64,000 nt of DNA from Xanthobacteraceae bacterium (GCA_023954195.1 JAMLIK010000002.1:620001-684000), one strand, 5' to 3'. Numbered from the stretch's first letter, positions 37,721-47,351 are shown. The notes: generated from the sequence alone by a model not told the origin. A program made the numbers and translations.

Positions 37721-39652
37721 TTACGCGCCGGCGAGCTTGGCGGTTCCCGCGGTGTCCTTGCCGATGGTCTCGAACACCTTGGCGACGATGCCCTTGGCGT
37801 CGAGCTTGGCATAGGCATACATCGCCGCCGGCGTGTCGTGGTCGATGAATTCGTCGGGCAGCACCATCGAGCGGAAGCGCAACAGGCCGCTGTCGAGCAT
37901 GCCGTGCTCGGCCAGCGCCTGCATCACGTGCGAGCCGAAGCCGCCGATCGAGCCTTCCTCGACGGTAATCAGGATTTCGTGTTCGCGCGCCAGCTTCAGC
38001 ACCAGATCGACGTCGAGCGGCTTGAGGAAGCGCGCGTCGGCGACGGTGGTCGAGAGGCCGTGGGCGGCGAGTTCGTCGGCGGCCTTCTCGCAATCGGCGA
38101 GGCGGGTGCCGAACGACAACAGCGCCACCTTGCTGCCCTGACGGACGATGCGGCCCTTGCCGAGCGGCAGCGGCACGCCGGCCTCCGGCATCTCGACGCC
38201 GCGGCCTTCGCCGCGCGGATAGCGCACCGCGCTCGGGCGGTCGTTGAGGGCGACTTGCGTTGCGACCATGTGGACCAGTTCGGCCTCGTCCGACGCCGCC
38301 ATGATGACGAAATTCGGCAGGCAGCCGAGATAGGCGTTGTCGAACGAGCCGGCATGGGTGGCGCCGTCGGCGCCGACCAGGCCGGCGCGGTCGATGGCGA
38401 AACGCACCGGCAGGTTCTGGATGGCGACGTCGTGGACCACCTGGTCGTAGCCGCGTTGCAGGAAGGTCGAGTAGATCGCGCAGAACGGCTTGTAGCCCTC
38501 GGTGGCGAGACCGGCGGCGAAGGTCACCGCGTGCTGCTCGGCGATGCCGACGTCGAAGGTGCGCTGCGGAAACGCCTTGTTGAAGATATCCACGCCGGTG
38601 CCGGACGGCATCGCCGCGGTGATGGCGACGATCTTGTCGTCCTTCTCGGCTTCCTTGACCAGCGATTGGCCGAACACGTTCTGATAGGCGGGCGCGTTGG
38701 GCTTGGCCTTCGACTGCGCGCCGGTGGCGACGTCGAACTTGACCACCGCGTGATACTTGTCGGCGGCGGCCTCCGCCGGACCGTAGCCCTTGCCCTTTTG
38801 CGTGACGACGTGCACCAGGATCGGGCCGTCCTCCATGTCGCGGACGTTCTTCAGCACCGGCAGCAGATGGTCGAGATTGTGACCGTCGATCGGCCCGACG
38901 TAATAGAAGCCCAGTTCCTCGAACAGCGTGCCGCTGTTGGTCATGAAGCCGCGCGAATATTCCTCGACGCGCTCGGCGCGGTCGGCGATCATCTTCGGCA
39001 GGTGCTTGCCGAGCTGCTTGGCGGCCTCGCGGATGGTGCGATAGGTCTTGCCGGAATAGAGCCGCGACAGATAGTTCGACATCGCGCCCACCGGCGGCGC
39101 GATCGACATGTCGTTGTCGTTGAGGATGACGATCAGCCGCGAGTTCATCGCGCCGGCGTTGTTCATCGCCTCGTAGGCCATGCCCGCCGACATCGCGCCG
39201 TCGCCGATCACCGCGATGACGTTGTTCTTGGCCCCGGAAAGGTCGCGCGCCACCGCCATGCCGAGGCCGGCGGAGATCGAGGTGGAGGAATGCGCCGCGC
39301 CAAAGGGGTCGTAGTCGCTTTCGGAGCGCTTGGTGAAGCCGGACAGGCCGCCGCCGGTGCGCAGCGTGCGGATACGGTCGCGGCGGCCGGTCAGAATCTT
39401 GTGCGGGTAGGCTTGATGGCCGACATCCCAGATCAGCCGGTCGCGCGGCGTATCGAAGATGTAGTGGATCGCCGTGGTCAACTCGACGACGCCGAGGCCA
39501 GCGCCGAAATGCCCACCGGTCACGGACACGGCATCAATGGTTTCCTGCCGCAACTCGTCGGCGACCTGGCGAACCTGCTCCACCTTGAGCTTGCGCAAAT
39601 CATCGGGCGTACGGATCGTGTCAAGAAGCGGTGTCTTACTGAAGCTGGTCAC
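37721..39652 (-). CDS. dxs: 1-Deoxy-D-xylulose-5-phosphate synthase
   Basis: The 643-residue thiamine diphosphate enzyme condenses pyruvate and glyceraldehyde 3-phosphate in the first step of the MEP isoprenoid pathway. The ThDP motif [18 protein letters not shown], the histidine in [13 protein letters not shown] and the transketolase C-terminal domain ([17 protein letters not shown]) are intact and of normal length. In related genomes ispA lies between xseB and dxs; here an alpha/beta hydrolase gene occupies that place. A CRP-type palindrome lies about 220 bp upstream. tlyA follows after a long inverted repeat. Confidence 0.97.
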   Translation of the reverse strand: MTSFSKTPLLDTIRTPDDLRKLKVEQVRQVADELRQETIDAVSVTGGHFGAGLGVVELTTAIHYIFDTPRDRLIWDVGHQAYPHKILTGRRDRIRTLRTGGGLSGFTKRSESDYDPFGAAHSSTSISAGLGMAVARDLSGAKNNVIAVIGDGAMSAGMAYEAMNNAGAMNSRLIVILNDNDMSIAPPVGAMSNYLSRLYSGKTYRTIREAAKQLGKHLPKMIADRAERVEEYSRGFMTNSGTLFEELGFYYVGPIDGHNLDHLLPVLKNVRDMEDGPILVHVVTQKGKGYGPAEAAADKYHAVVKFDVATGAQSKAKPNAPAYQNVFGQSLVKEAEKDDKIVAITAAMPSGTGVDIFNKAFPQRTFDVGIAEQHAVTFAAGLATEGYKPFCAIYSTFLQRGYDQVVHDVAIQNLPVRFAIDRAGLVGADGATHAGSFDNAYLGCLPNFVIMAASDEAELVHMVATQVALNDRPSAVRYPRGEGRGVEMPEAGVPLPLGKGRIVRQGSKVALLSFGTRLADCEKAADELAAHGLSTTVADARFLKPLDVDLVLKLAREHEILITVEEGSIGGFGSHVMQALAEHGMLDSGLLRFRSMVLPDEFIDHDTPAAMYAYAKLDAKGIVAKVFETIGKDTAGTAKLAGA

Positions 39653-39776
39653 GGCGGAGTTCCAATTTGCATGTCAGTGGGCCAAAGAGATGGAAAGGGC
39701 GCCGCGCAAGTCCTACGCGCCGAACACCCGGCATCCCAAAGCCCCTGAACAGGGAAAACGGTTTCGAGCCTTGTTT

Positions 39777-39825
39777 GAGCATGATCTTTTCCGAAAACCG
39801 GTTTCCACTTTTCGCGATCATGCTC
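39777..39825. repeat. Rhizobial palindromic repeat (family E) upstream of dxs
   Basis: GAGCATGATC and GATCATGCTC form 10-bp perfect arms around a centre containing CCGAAAACCGG. From memory, elements of this look are scattered in many Rhizobiales genomes. A second partial GATCATGCTC follows at 39835. Confidence 0.7.
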
Positions 39826-39865
39826 TAGTCGGATCATGCTCTGGTCATGCGCCGCCTCAGGTGTC

Positions 39866-39881
39866 TGTGACGGAGATCACA
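39866..39881. promoter_or_regulatory. CRP-type palindrome upstream of dxs
   Basis: TGTGACGGAGATCACA is a perfect TGTGA-N6-TCACA site. It lies 214 bp upstream of the dxs ATG. The 518-bp gap 39653-40170 otherwise holds the family E repeat and an AT-richer stretch near 39895-40000; I see no gene in it. Confidence 0.55.
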
Positions 39882-40170
39882 TCAGCGGCGCGGGTTTAAT
39901 TTTGGCATTTATACAAGCCGTTTCAACCTCTTGACCGAATTTCGGTCGGCCGGGACGAACGGACAAATGTATAGCATTTCTAATCTTATACCAAGCTCCC
40001 CTTGCAAAGCCAACTTTCGGCGTTGCTGTCAGTCGGGCCGCGCGGCGGGTCGGTTCAAACGCGCCTGGGCATCAACGGTTGGGAGGATGCCGAGGTTCCC
40101 TTTTATCGTGTGGTCGCGCCAGGGGAAAGGGAATGGCCGGGACCTTGGGGGATCCTGGTTTATTTCTTGT

Positions 40171-41412
40171 TCAGGCCCGATCTTTTTCGGGGACCGGTTC
40201 CGGCGTTTCGGGTTGGCGCGCCAGCACGGCGGCGAGCGCCGCCTCGGGATCGGCGACGCGGTCGGGCAGTGCGACCGGGCCGCAGATCATCGTATAAAAA
40301 TCAAAGGGATGCGGCCGCTCGCTGGCCATGACGAATTGAAAATGCACCCGGAAGAATTGCCAGCGGAACCGGTTGTAACGCGCCGGATCGATCATATCGC
40401 GAAACCGGATCGCCACCACCGACGGATTGCGCCGCGCCGGGCCGGCGTCGATGCCGTGGCCCTTGATCGGATCGAACGGGTAGAAATTCATCACGTCCTT
40501 GCGGGACTGGCAGTCGATCCAGTCGATGGCGGGGGCGACCGCCAGTTGCCTGAGATGCTCCCGGAACGGCTGCGAGGCCGGGAAGAAGCCGACGATCGGC
40601 AAGTTGCCGCCGAGCGTCAGCAGCACGACGCGCGCTCCGTGGCGGCCGAGGTCGGGATCGAGCGCCAGCGCCCGCGCCATGATCTCGACGCCGAGGAACG
40701 ACCCGGAACTGTGGCCGACGACGACGATCTCCCCGGCGTCGCCCGATCGCGCGACCTCGACCAGATGTCGCGCGAAGCGGTCGATGCGCCGGTCCCATTC
40801 CGGCCGCCCGCGATGGGCGAACTGCCAGGTGAAAATGGTGTCCGACATCAGGTAAAGCGCATAGGTGCGCTTCTCGGTGTATTTCAGCAGCGCCCATAGC
40901 GCGGCGAGAAAGGTCGCGATGGCGGCGGCCCATTTCAGCGGCGCGGCCGCGCCGAGAGAGCCGGCGACGGCGGCGACGATCCACGCCGGGAAACTCGACA
41001 GGATCGCGAGGTCGAGCAGCACCATGTAGGGATAGGTGATGAACATGCCGAAGCGCCAATGCGCTTTCCAGATGCGCGGGATGACGCCGGCAAGGAACGC
41101 GCGACAGTAGGTCGCGAATCCGTGCAGCGCGGTGCGCCAGATCGGCGCCGCGAAATCGCCCTTGATTAGATCTTCCCACCGCAGGAAGTCGTAGACGACG
41201 CGCGTGCGCCAGCCATCGCCGCGCGTGTCGATCGACCATGACGCCATGGTGTCATCGTCCGCGCTTTGCGGCCGGCCGACCTCGGCCTCGAACCCATGGA
41301 TCCGGGCGGACTTGCGCAACTCGGTGCGGAACAGGCGATAGTATTGCGCGAGCCCGCGCGGGTCGTAGCCCTGAACGTAGATCACATGCCGGCGTTGAAC
41401 GCGCACGTTCAC
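40171..41412 (-). CDS. Membrane-inserted alpha/beta hydrolase-like protein
   Basis: The 413-residue protein starts as an alpha/beta hydrolase (VIYVQGYDPRG at residues 10-20) and carries the nucleophile elbow GHSSG with S235 later. Between them (about residues 120-177) lie two or three hydrophobic segments (ITYPYMVLLDLAILSSF, PAWIVAAVAGSLG, WAAAIATFLAALWALL), so the hydrolase is membrane-anchored by an internal insert. A serine-hydrolase or lipase role is likely; the substrate is unknown. The start codon is GTG. It lies between dxs and xseB. Confidence 0.65.
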   Translation of the reverse strand: MNVRVQRRHVIYVQGYDPRGLAQYYRLFRTELRKSARIHGFEAEVGRPQSADDDTMASWSIDTRGDGWRTRVVYDFLRWEDLIKGDFAAPIWRTALHGFATYCRAFLAGVIPRIWKAHWRFGMFITYPYMVLLDLAILSSFPAWIVAAVAGSLGAAAPLKWAAAIATFLAALWALLKYTEKRTYALYLMSDTIFTWQFAHRGRPEWDRRIDRFARHLVEVARSGDAGEIVVVGHSSGSFLGVEIMARALALDPDLGRHGARVVLLTLGGNLPIVGFFPASQPFREHLRQLAVAPAIDWIDCQSRKDVMNFYPFDPIKGHGIDAGPARRNPSVVAIRFRDMIDPARYNRFRWQFFRVHFQFVMASERPHPFDFYTMICGPVALPDRVADPEAALAAVLARQPETPEPVPEKDRA

Positions 41413-41564
41413 GATCCGGCTTCGGGGCGCGCGGCCGGCGGCGGATTGTTCGGCATGTTATGCAAAGGAATTGTGATCCGCAATCTGACGCTCATTCAAT
41501 TCGAACGGGACATCGGCGCGGAGACGCTCGCCGCATTTCCGCAGTAAAGCCGACAACGGAGGCT

Positions 41565-41593
41565 AAATCAAAGACCCCGAACCGGGGTGTCTT
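41565..41593 (-). terminator. Weak terminator-like hairpin after xseB
   Basis: On the minus strand ACCCCG-gtt-CGGGGT with an outer extension is followed by CTTTGATTT. The stem is short and the T run interrupted. Confidence 0.45.
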
Positions 41594-41611
41594 CGGCTCG
41601 CGCCACGACGG

Positions 41612-41866
41612 TCAGGACGGCATGTCGAGCGGCGCGGTGCCGCTGGGCCGGCCCTTGGTGTCGACGGTGATCTTGTCGACGCGGGCCTCGGCCTGGCGCA
41701 GCAGGTCCTCGCAGCGCCGCTTCAGGGCCTCGCCGCGCTCGTAGATCGCCACCGATTCCTCCAGCGCCACCTCGCCGCCCTCCAGGCGCGTGACGATCGA
41801 TTCGAGTTCTTCCAGCGCGCGCTCGAAGCTCAGCTTCTTGATGTCGGCGTGGTTGGCATCGGCCAT
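41612..41866 (-). CDS. xseB: Exodeoxyribonuclease VII small subunit
   Basis: The 84-residue protein matches XseB: LSFERALEELESIVTRLEGGEVALEESVAIYERGEALKRRCEDLL. Several XseB copies bind each XseA large subunit to form the single-strand exonuclease used in DNA repair. xseA is not in the window. It is 70 bp downstream of the deacetylase gene in the same direction, an arrangement often kept in rhizobia next to dxs. Confidence 0.93.
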   Translation of the reverse strand: MADANHADIKKLSFERALEELESIVTRLEGGEVALEESVAIYERGEALKRRCEDLLRQAEARVDKITVDTKGRPSGTAPLDMPS

Positions 41867-41936
41867 GATCGGGTTCCTGCGAAGGGGTGACGGCGCGCGA
41901 TCATACGCACGGGTGAGGGCGGAATGTGGCGAGGGC

Positions 41937-42866
41937 TTATTTTCCCATCAGTGCGGCGACGTGGGCCGCGACCGATTCCTGCAAGCCGCGCAGGTCGTAG
42001 CCGCCTTCCAGCACGGAGACGAGGCGGCCGCCGGCGCTTTTGTCGGCCTGGTCCATCAGCCGGCGCGTGACCCAGCCGAAATCGTCGGCGTCGAGTTCGA
42101 GGGTGGCGAGCGGATCGCGGCGATGGGCGTCGAAGCCGGCGGAGATCACCAGCAGTTCCGGCGCGAAGGCGGCGAGGCGCGGCAGGATCAGCTCCTCGAA
42201 CGCGGCGCGGAACTCGGCGCTGCCATCGCCGGACATCAGCGGCGCGTTGACAATGGTGTCGTGCTCGCCGCGCTCGCCGCGCGCGCCGGTGCCGGGGAAC
42301 AGCGGCATCTGATGCGTCGAGCAGTACATCACCGTCGGATCGGCCCAGAAAATATCCTGGGTGCCGTTGCCGTGATGGACGTCGAAATCGATCACCGCGA
42401 CGCGGCCGACGCCATGCTTGCGCTGGGCGTGACGCGCGGCGACGGCGGCGTTGTCGAAAAAGCAGAAACCCATCGGCTTGCCGATCTCGGCATGATGGCC
42501 GGGCGGCCGGATCGCGACGAAGGCATTGTCGTGGGCGCGTGACAGCACCGATTCGGTGGCGGCGATCGCCCCGCCCATGCCGCGCAGGATCGCTTCCCAG
42601 GTGCCGGGCGACATCGAGGTGTCGCCGTCGATGAAGGCGAAACCCTGGCGCGGCGCGATATGGCGCAACTCGTCGATCAGGTGATCGCTGTGGCACAGCG
42701 CGGCAGAGTCGAGCAAGCCTTCCGGGGCGAGCGCGCGCGACAGCGCGGAAAACTCCGCGCCGCCCAGCACGGCCTCGATGGCGCGCAGCCGGTCCGGACA
42801 TTCGGGATGTCCGGCCGGCATCACATGATCGAGACATGCGGGGTGGGTGACGTACAGCGTGGTCAT
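41937..42866 (-). CDS. Histone deacetylase superfamily (acetylpolyamine amidohydrolase-like) protein
   Basis: The 309-residue zinc hydrolase has the deacetylase landmarks RPPGHHAE (tandem histidines), GFCFFDNAAVAARHAQ, VAVIDFDVHHGNGTQDIFW (zinc ligands D-x-H) and ISAGFDAHRRDPL. These bacterial class II-like enzymes act on acetylated polyamines or small acetyl-amides, or on acetoin-related substrates. No partner gene shows which. Length and motifs are normal. It is the first gene of a short leftward run with xseB. Confidence 0.92.
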   Translation of the reverse strand: MTTLYVTHPACLDHVMPAGHPECPDRLRAIEAVLGGAEFSALSRALAPEGLLDSAALCHSDHLIDELRHIAPRQGFAFIDGDTSMSPGTWEAILRGMGGAIAATESVLSRAHDNAFVAIRPPGHHAEIGKPMGFCFFDNAAVAARHAQRKHGVGRVAVIDFDVHHGNGTQDIFWADPTVMYCSTHQMPLFPGTGARGERGEHDTIVNAPLMSGDGSAEFRAAFEELILPRLAAFAPELLVISAGFDAHRRDPLATLELDADDFGWVTRRLMDQADKSAGGRLVSVLEGGYDLRGLQESVAAHVAALMGK

Positions 42867-43023
42867 TCAAGATCCGGCGCGCGGGTCGCGCGAGAGAGAA
42901 CGACCAATACTAAAGGGTTTTCTTCCGAAGGGGAAACCGGTTTCATGACGGAAGGCGCGAGAAACCCACGAATTTCCGACCCGACGAATGGCCTGTCGGC
43001 GTGGCGGCCCGTTGTCGCGAGGA

Positions 43024-43785
43024 TCAAGCCTTTTTGCGTGCGAAGAACGCCTTGAAGGCGTTGATCGCTTCCTGCGAACGCATCCGCTCGCCGAACAGCG
43101 CGCTTTCGTGATTGATTCGCTCGATCAACTCCTCCGGCGAGGGTTTCAAGAGCTTGCGCGAGATCGCGACCGCTTCCGCCGGCAGCGCGGAAATTTCGCG
43201 CGCGACCTTGAGCGCTTCAGCGTCGGCTTCGCCGGCCGCGACCACGGCGTTGACGAAGCCGGCCTCGCGCCCTTCGTTCGCATTGAGCGAGCGGCCCATC
43301 ACCAGGGTGGCGAAAGCGCGTTGATGGCCGATGGCGCGCGGCATCAGCAGGCTGGACGCGCCTTCCGGCACCAGTCCGAGATGGATGAACGGCGTCGAGA
43401 ATCGTGCATTGGCGCCGGCCACCACGTAGTCGCAATGAAACAGCATCGTGGTGCCGACGCCGATGGCGATGCCGTCGACCGCCGCGACCAGCGGCTTGGC
43501 GTTGCGCGCCAGCGCGTGCAGGAAGCCGAGCGCGGCTGAGGGGCGCGGCTTGTCGGCGCTGGCGGTGCCGCCCTTGAGAAAGTCCTCAAGGTCGTTGCCG
43601 GCGGTGAAAACGCCGGCGCCGCCGGTGAGGACGAGACAACGGATCGCGGCATTGTCCTGCGCGCTGTCGATCGCATCGGTGGTGGCCCGATACATGTCCT
43701 GCGTCAGCGCGTTTTTCTTGTCCGGCCGATTAAAGGCGATGACGCGCGTGGCTTCGATGTCGGTCACGGTCAGATGGTCGGTCAT
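43024..43785 (-). CDS. Enoyl-CoA hydratase/isomerase family protein
   Basis: The 253-residue crotonase-fold enzyme has the oxyanion-hole region VLTGGAGVFTAGNDLEDFL and the second loop GIAIGVGTTMLFHCDYVVA. The active-site segment IHLGLVPEGASSLLMPRAIG has a single glutamate, which suggests an isomerase or a hydratase with altered chemistry. The start at 43785 removes a non-conserved Arg-rich extension. It lies 71 bp downstream of an acyl-CoA dehydrogenase gene, consistent with fatty-acid beta-oxidation. Confidence 0.88.
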   Translation of the reverse strand: MTDHLTVTDIEATRVIAFNRPDKKNALTQDMYRATTDAIDSAQDNAAIRCLVLTGGAGVFTAGNDLEDFLKGGTASADKPRPSAALGFLHALARNAKPLVAAVDGIAIGVGTTMLFHCDYVVAGANARFSTPFIHLGLVPEGASSLLMPRAIGHQRAFATLVMGRSLNANEGREAGFVNAVVAAGEADAEALKVAREISALPAEAVAISRKLLKPSPEELIERINHESALFGERMRSQEAINAFKAFFARKKA

Positions 43786-43856
43786 GCGGTGTCCTTGTTC
43801 GGCTCGGGAATTGCGTGATGAAATCGCGGCGGCGCATGGTGTTCCGCCGCGCCCTC

Positions 43857-45641
43857 TCACCCCAGCAGCACCGCGTCGGCGGCGAGCACGGTGTCGGCGC
43901 TTTCGGTGACGGTGCGCGCAAGCGAAGGCGCCTGCACCGCGACGTTCTCGGCGAAGAACCGCGCCTGCGCGACGTAGCGCTTCGGGTCGCCGTACTGCTC
44001 GCCCGCGTCGCGCGCGGCAAGCGCCTCATGGGCCAGCATACAGCCGCCGAGCGCGGAGCCGAACAGCCGCAAATAGGGTGTGGCGCCGGCCAGCGCCTCG
44101 TTCGGCGCGCTGCCCAGGCGTTCGAGCAGCCAGCGGCTGGTGCGCTCCAGCGCCTCCAGCGCCTCGCGCAGTTTTGGCGCGGTGGTGCCGAAGGCCGGAT
44201 CGTTGGAGGCTTCGACGCGCCGGACGATGTCGGACAATTCGTCGAGCAGCGCCCACACCGACTCGCCGCCCTTGACGCCGAGCTTGCGCGTCACGAGGTC
44301 GATCGACTGGATGCCGTTGGTGCCCTCGTAGATCGGCGTGATGCGCGCGTCGCGCATGTGCTGCGCCGCGCCGGTTTCCTCGATGAAGCCCATGCCGCCG
44401 TGAATCTGCACGCCGAGGGAAGCGGCTTCGTTGGCGATGTCGGTCGAGAAGGCCTTGGCGATCGGCGTCAGCAGCGCGCCGCGCGCGGCGGCGGCGGCGC
44501 GGACCTGCGGATCCTTGGCGCGGGCGGCGACGTCGAGCGCCACCGCCGTGGCGTAGCAGATGGTGCGGGCGGCCGCCGCCATCGCCCGCATCTGCAACAG
44601 CATGCGCTTGACGTCGGGATGCACGATGATCGGATCGGGGCCGGTCCCGGTCGCGCCGATCGCCTTGCCCTGCTTGCGCTCCTGGGCATAGGCCAGCGCC
44701 TGCTGATAGGCGCGGTCGGCAAGGCCGACGCCTTGCAGGCCGACGCCGAGGCGGGCCTGGTTCATCATCGTGAACATGCATTGCATGCCGCGATTTTCCT
44801 CGCCGATCAGGTAGCCGACCGCGCCGCCGTTGTCACCCATGGTCATGGTGCAGGTGGGCGAGGCGTGAATGCCGAGCTTATGCTCGACGCCGGAGGGATA
44901 GATGTCGTTGCGCGCACCCAGCGAGCCGTCGGCGTTGACCAGGAATTTCGGAATCAGGAATAGCGAGATGCCCTTGGTGCCGGCTGGCGCGTCCGGCAGG
45001 CGCGCCAACACGAAATGAATGATGTTGTCAGTCATGTCGTGGTCGCCGTAGGTGATGAAGATCTTGGTGCCGCTGATGCGGTAAGTGCCGTCGCCGGCGC
45101 GTTCCGCGCGCGAGCGCAACAGCCCGACGTCGGAGCCGGCATGGGGCTCGGTGAGCTGCATGGTGCCGGGCCACTCGCCGGAGATCAGCTTGGCGAGATA
45201 GATGTTTTTCAATTCCGCGCTGCCGTGGGCGTCGAGCGCCTCGATGGCGCTGCCGGTCAGCAGCGGGCACAACTCAAAAGCAATGTTCGCAGCGCTCCAG
45301 ATTTCGGTGCAGGCGGCGTTGATCGCGCCCGGCAGTCCCTGGCCGCCGAACGCCTCGTTGCCGGCGACCGCGTTCCAGCCGGCGGCGGTCCAGCGCTGAT
45401 AGGCGTCGGGCCAGCCCGGCGCGGTGGTCACCTTGCCCTCCGCGAGCTTGATGCCGTTCTGGTCGCCGACGCGATTGAGCGGCGCCAGCACGTCGGTCGC
45501 GAACTTGCCGGCTTCCTCCAGCACCGCGGCCGTGATCTCGGGGTCGTAGTCGCCCAGATGGCCGGCGCGGGCGGCGGCTTGCAAGCCGGCGCCGTGATCG
45601 AGGGCCAGCAGGATGTCGTTGATGGGTGCGCGATAGGTCAT
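43857..45641 (-). CDS. Acyl-CoA dehydrogenase, long (DmdC-like) type
   Basis: The 594-residue FAD enzyme has the family landmarks MQLTEPHAGSDVG and YRISGTKIFITYGDHDM, then GFIEETGAAQHMRDARITPIYEGTNGIQSIDL, followed by a C-terminal extra helical domain. This long form is the group that includes 3-methylmercaptopropionyl-CoA dehydrogenase; here it more likely serves general fatty acyl-CoA oxidation. The ATG at 45641 is preferred over an upstream in-frame start. It is the middle gene of a leftward run: cytochrome c, this gene, enoyl-CoA hydratase. Confidence 0.9.
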   Translation of the reverse strand: MTYRAPINDILLALDHGAGLQAAARAGHLGDYDPEITAAVLEEAGKFATDVLAPLNRVGDQNGIKLAEGKVTTAPGWPDAYQRWTAAGWNAVAGNEAFGGQGLPGAINAACTEIWSAANIAFELCPLLTGSAIEALDAHGSAELKNIYLAKLISGEWPGTMQLTEPHAGSDVGLLRSRAERAGDGTYRISGTKIFITYGDHDMTDNIIHFVLARLPDAPAGTKGISLFLIPKFLVNADGSLGARNDIYPSGVEHKLGIHASPTCTMTMGDNGGAVGYLIGEENRGMQCMFTMMNQARLGVGLQGVGLADRAYQQALAYAQERKQGKAIGATGTGPDPIIVHPDVKRMLLQMRAMAAAARTICYATAVALDVAARAKDPQVRAAAAARGALLTPIAKAFSTDIANEAASLGVQIHGGMGFIEETGAAQHMRDARITPIYEGTNGIQSIDLVTRKLGVKGGESVWALLDELSDIVRRVEASNDPAFGTTAPKLREALEALERTSRWLLERLGSAPNEALAGATPYLRLFGSALGGCMLAHEALAARDAGEQYGDPKRYVAQARFFAENVAVQAPSLARTVTESADTVLAADAVLLG

Positions 45642-45771
45642 GGCGTGGCGCTCACAGGTGAGATGGCGGACGGTCCGCCGTCTTCCCACGAAACCGCGCC
45701 CGTCTCAACACCCGGAAGCGAGCTTGGCGGGTCGAGAACGCTCGGCTCCCGGCCCCGGCGGCTGCCGCCCG

Positions 45772-46095
45772 TCATCGTTCGAGCGATTTCAGGAAGGCGA
45801 TGAAGTCGGCGACCTGATCGGCATCGAACCGGAACTGCGGCATGCTGGGATGCCCGGTCATGATGCCTTCCGCCAGCGACTCCTCCAGATCCTCGACCGG
45901 GTAGCGCTTGTGCAGGTCGCGGAACGGCGGCGCCACGCTCAACGGGCTGGGGCTCGCCTTGTCGATGGCGTGGCATTTCACGCAGTAGGTGCGGGCAAGC
46001 TGTTGTCCCTGCCTTACGCTCGCGGCGTGCGCCGGCGCAAGCGACGCGAGCGCCGGGAGGCAAAGAGCGAGCGCCAGGTGGATTGAATATCGCAA
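45772..46095 (-). CDS. Small periplasmic class I c-type cytochrome
   Basis: The 107-residue protein has a signal peptide (LALALCLPALASLAPAHA), one heme-binding site CVKCH (residues about 38-42) and a likely axial methionine in GHPSMPQF. It is a soluble electron carrier of the periplasm. A perfect FNR/FixK box lies 73 bp upstream of the ATG, indicating induction under low oxygen. The following acyl-CoA dehydrogenase gene is 130 bp away, so a shared transcript is possible but not evident. Its redox partners are unknown. Confidence 0.9.
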   Translation of the reverse strand: MRYSIHLALALCLPALASLAPAHAASVRQGQQLARTYCVKCHAIDKASPSPLSVAPPFRDLHKRYPVEDLEESLAEGIMTGHPSMPQFRFDADQVADFIAFLKSLER

Positions 46096-46167
46096 GATGA
46101 AGTCTCCGGATTTGAAGATCTGCCGTGTTCCGGTTGTCCAGCCTGCGCGTGAACGGCGAATTTCGCC

Positions 46168-46181
46168 TTGATTTCAATCAA
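46168..46181 (-). promoter_or_regulatory. FNR/FixK box upstream of cytochrome c gene
   Basis: TTGATTTCAATCAA is a perfect TTGAT-N4-ATCAA site and also fits the FixK2 consensus. Centred about 79 bp upstream of the ATG, it fits an activator position of -41.5 with a start near 46133. The rest of 46096-46415 shows no gene. Confidence 0.82.
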
Positions 46182-46415
46182 TTGTGACGTCGTAACTCCC
46201 CCGCCGGGTTGTCGGCGCGGCCAGCGTGATGAAATCGTGGACGAAATCCGGGGGCGGCGCGAATGGGCCGTGCCGCGCGGCGGGCTGCATCGGATTATTC
46301 AATCGCGATCATTCCATAAATATTCGACGGCGGCGCGATTTTGGCCGAAGCGTGCGCGGATCGGCGCAATTAGCGCGCGACAGCGGTGGGAGGCTGATAT
46401 ATCTTTCGGCAAATC

Positions 46416-47267
46416 ATGACGGTGACGCCGGCGCATCACACCCCGACCGATGACACGATGAACAACAGCTCGCCTCCGTGGGGACCGGCGTCGCGCCGCC
46501 AGATCGATGCGCCGAAGACGCTCGCCGACGAGGCGTATCAGCGCATTCACGACGACATCATCCGGGGCGAGTTCGCGCCCAATGAAAAGCTGCAACCCGA
46601 CGCGCTGCGCGAGCGCTACGATATCGGCCTCAGCCCGGTCCGCGAGGCGCTGTCCCGCGTCGCCCTCGAAGGGCTGGCGGTGACCGAGGGGCAGCGGGGT
46701 TTCTTCGTCGCCCCCGCCACGCGCCAGGAATTGCTCGACATCGCCGACCTGCGCATCAATTTCTCGATGATGTCGCTGGAGCGCTCGATCCGGCTCGGCG
46801 ACGACGACTGGGAGAACCGCGTCGTCACCACCTATTATCAACTTCACAAGCTTGAAAACCTGACCAAGCGGGAGCCGCTCACTTTCCGCGATGAGTGGGA
46901 GCGGCGCAACCGCGACTTCCATGAGGCGCTGGAATCCGGTTGCGGCTCGCCGTGGCTGCTGCACTTCTGCGCTATTCTTTACGATCAGTTCGAGCGTTAT
47001 CGGCGGCGTTTCGTGGTCTATACGGATATTCAGCCGACCATCGCCGACGAGCATCGCCAGATCATGGAACTGGCGCTGGCGCGCGACACCGCCGCCTGCA
47101 AGGTGCTGAAACAGCACTTCGAGCATGCGGCGTCCGTGATCGAGCGCATGATGGTGGAGGCCGCCAAGGCCGCAGCGCCGGCGAAAAAGCCGAGAGGGCC
47201 GGTCAAGCCGGCCGCCAAGCCGAGATCCAAAGTCGCGGCGAAGCCCGCCGGTTCGCGCATCGCCTGA
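46416..47267 (+). CDS. GntR-family regulator, FCD (FadR) subgroup, with lysine-rich tail
   Basis: The 283-residue protein has a winged-helix domain (about residues 35-100, LADEAYQRIHDDIIRGEFAPNEKLQPDALRERY...SPVREALSRVALEGLAV) and an FCD ligand domain ending near residue 240. The last 35 residues are an Ala/Pro/Lys-rich, histone H1-like tail (AKKPRGPVKPAAKPRSKVAA). ATG 46416 and ATG 46458 are both possible. It lies upstream of a hydratase gene on the same strand and may control it; three 9-bp repeats in the gap are candidate operators. The effector is unknown. Confidence 0.85.
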   Translation: MTVTPAHHTPTDDTMNNSSPPWGPASRRQIDAPKTLADEAYQRIHDDIIRGEFAPNEKLQPDALRERYDIGLSPVREALSRVALEGLAVTEGQRGFFVAPATRQELLDIADLRINFSMMSLERSIRLGDDDWENRVVTTYYQLHKLENLTKREPLTFRDEWERRNRDFHEALESGCGSPWLLHFCAILYDQFERYRRRFVVYTDIQPTIADEHRQIMELALARDTAACKVLKQHFEHAASVIERMMVEAAKAAAPAKKPRGPVKPAAKPRSKVAAKPAGSRIA

Positions 47268-47351
47268 CGCCGGACGGTTTCCTCTCCCGGTCCGCGGCGC
47301 GGTGGTCCGGCGCGCGATCAAATCCCTTGCGTCGGCGCGCGCGCCTGTTTT

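Noticed and set aside
37337-39748. 803-codon frame opposite dxs and part of tlyA
   Set aside because: Low-complexity His/Arg/Gly translation; dxs on the other strand is unmistakable.
42900-42960. AAACCGGTTTCATGACGG as a family E palindrome copy
   Set aside because: Only the central AAACCGGTTT is shared; the GATCATGC arms are missing.
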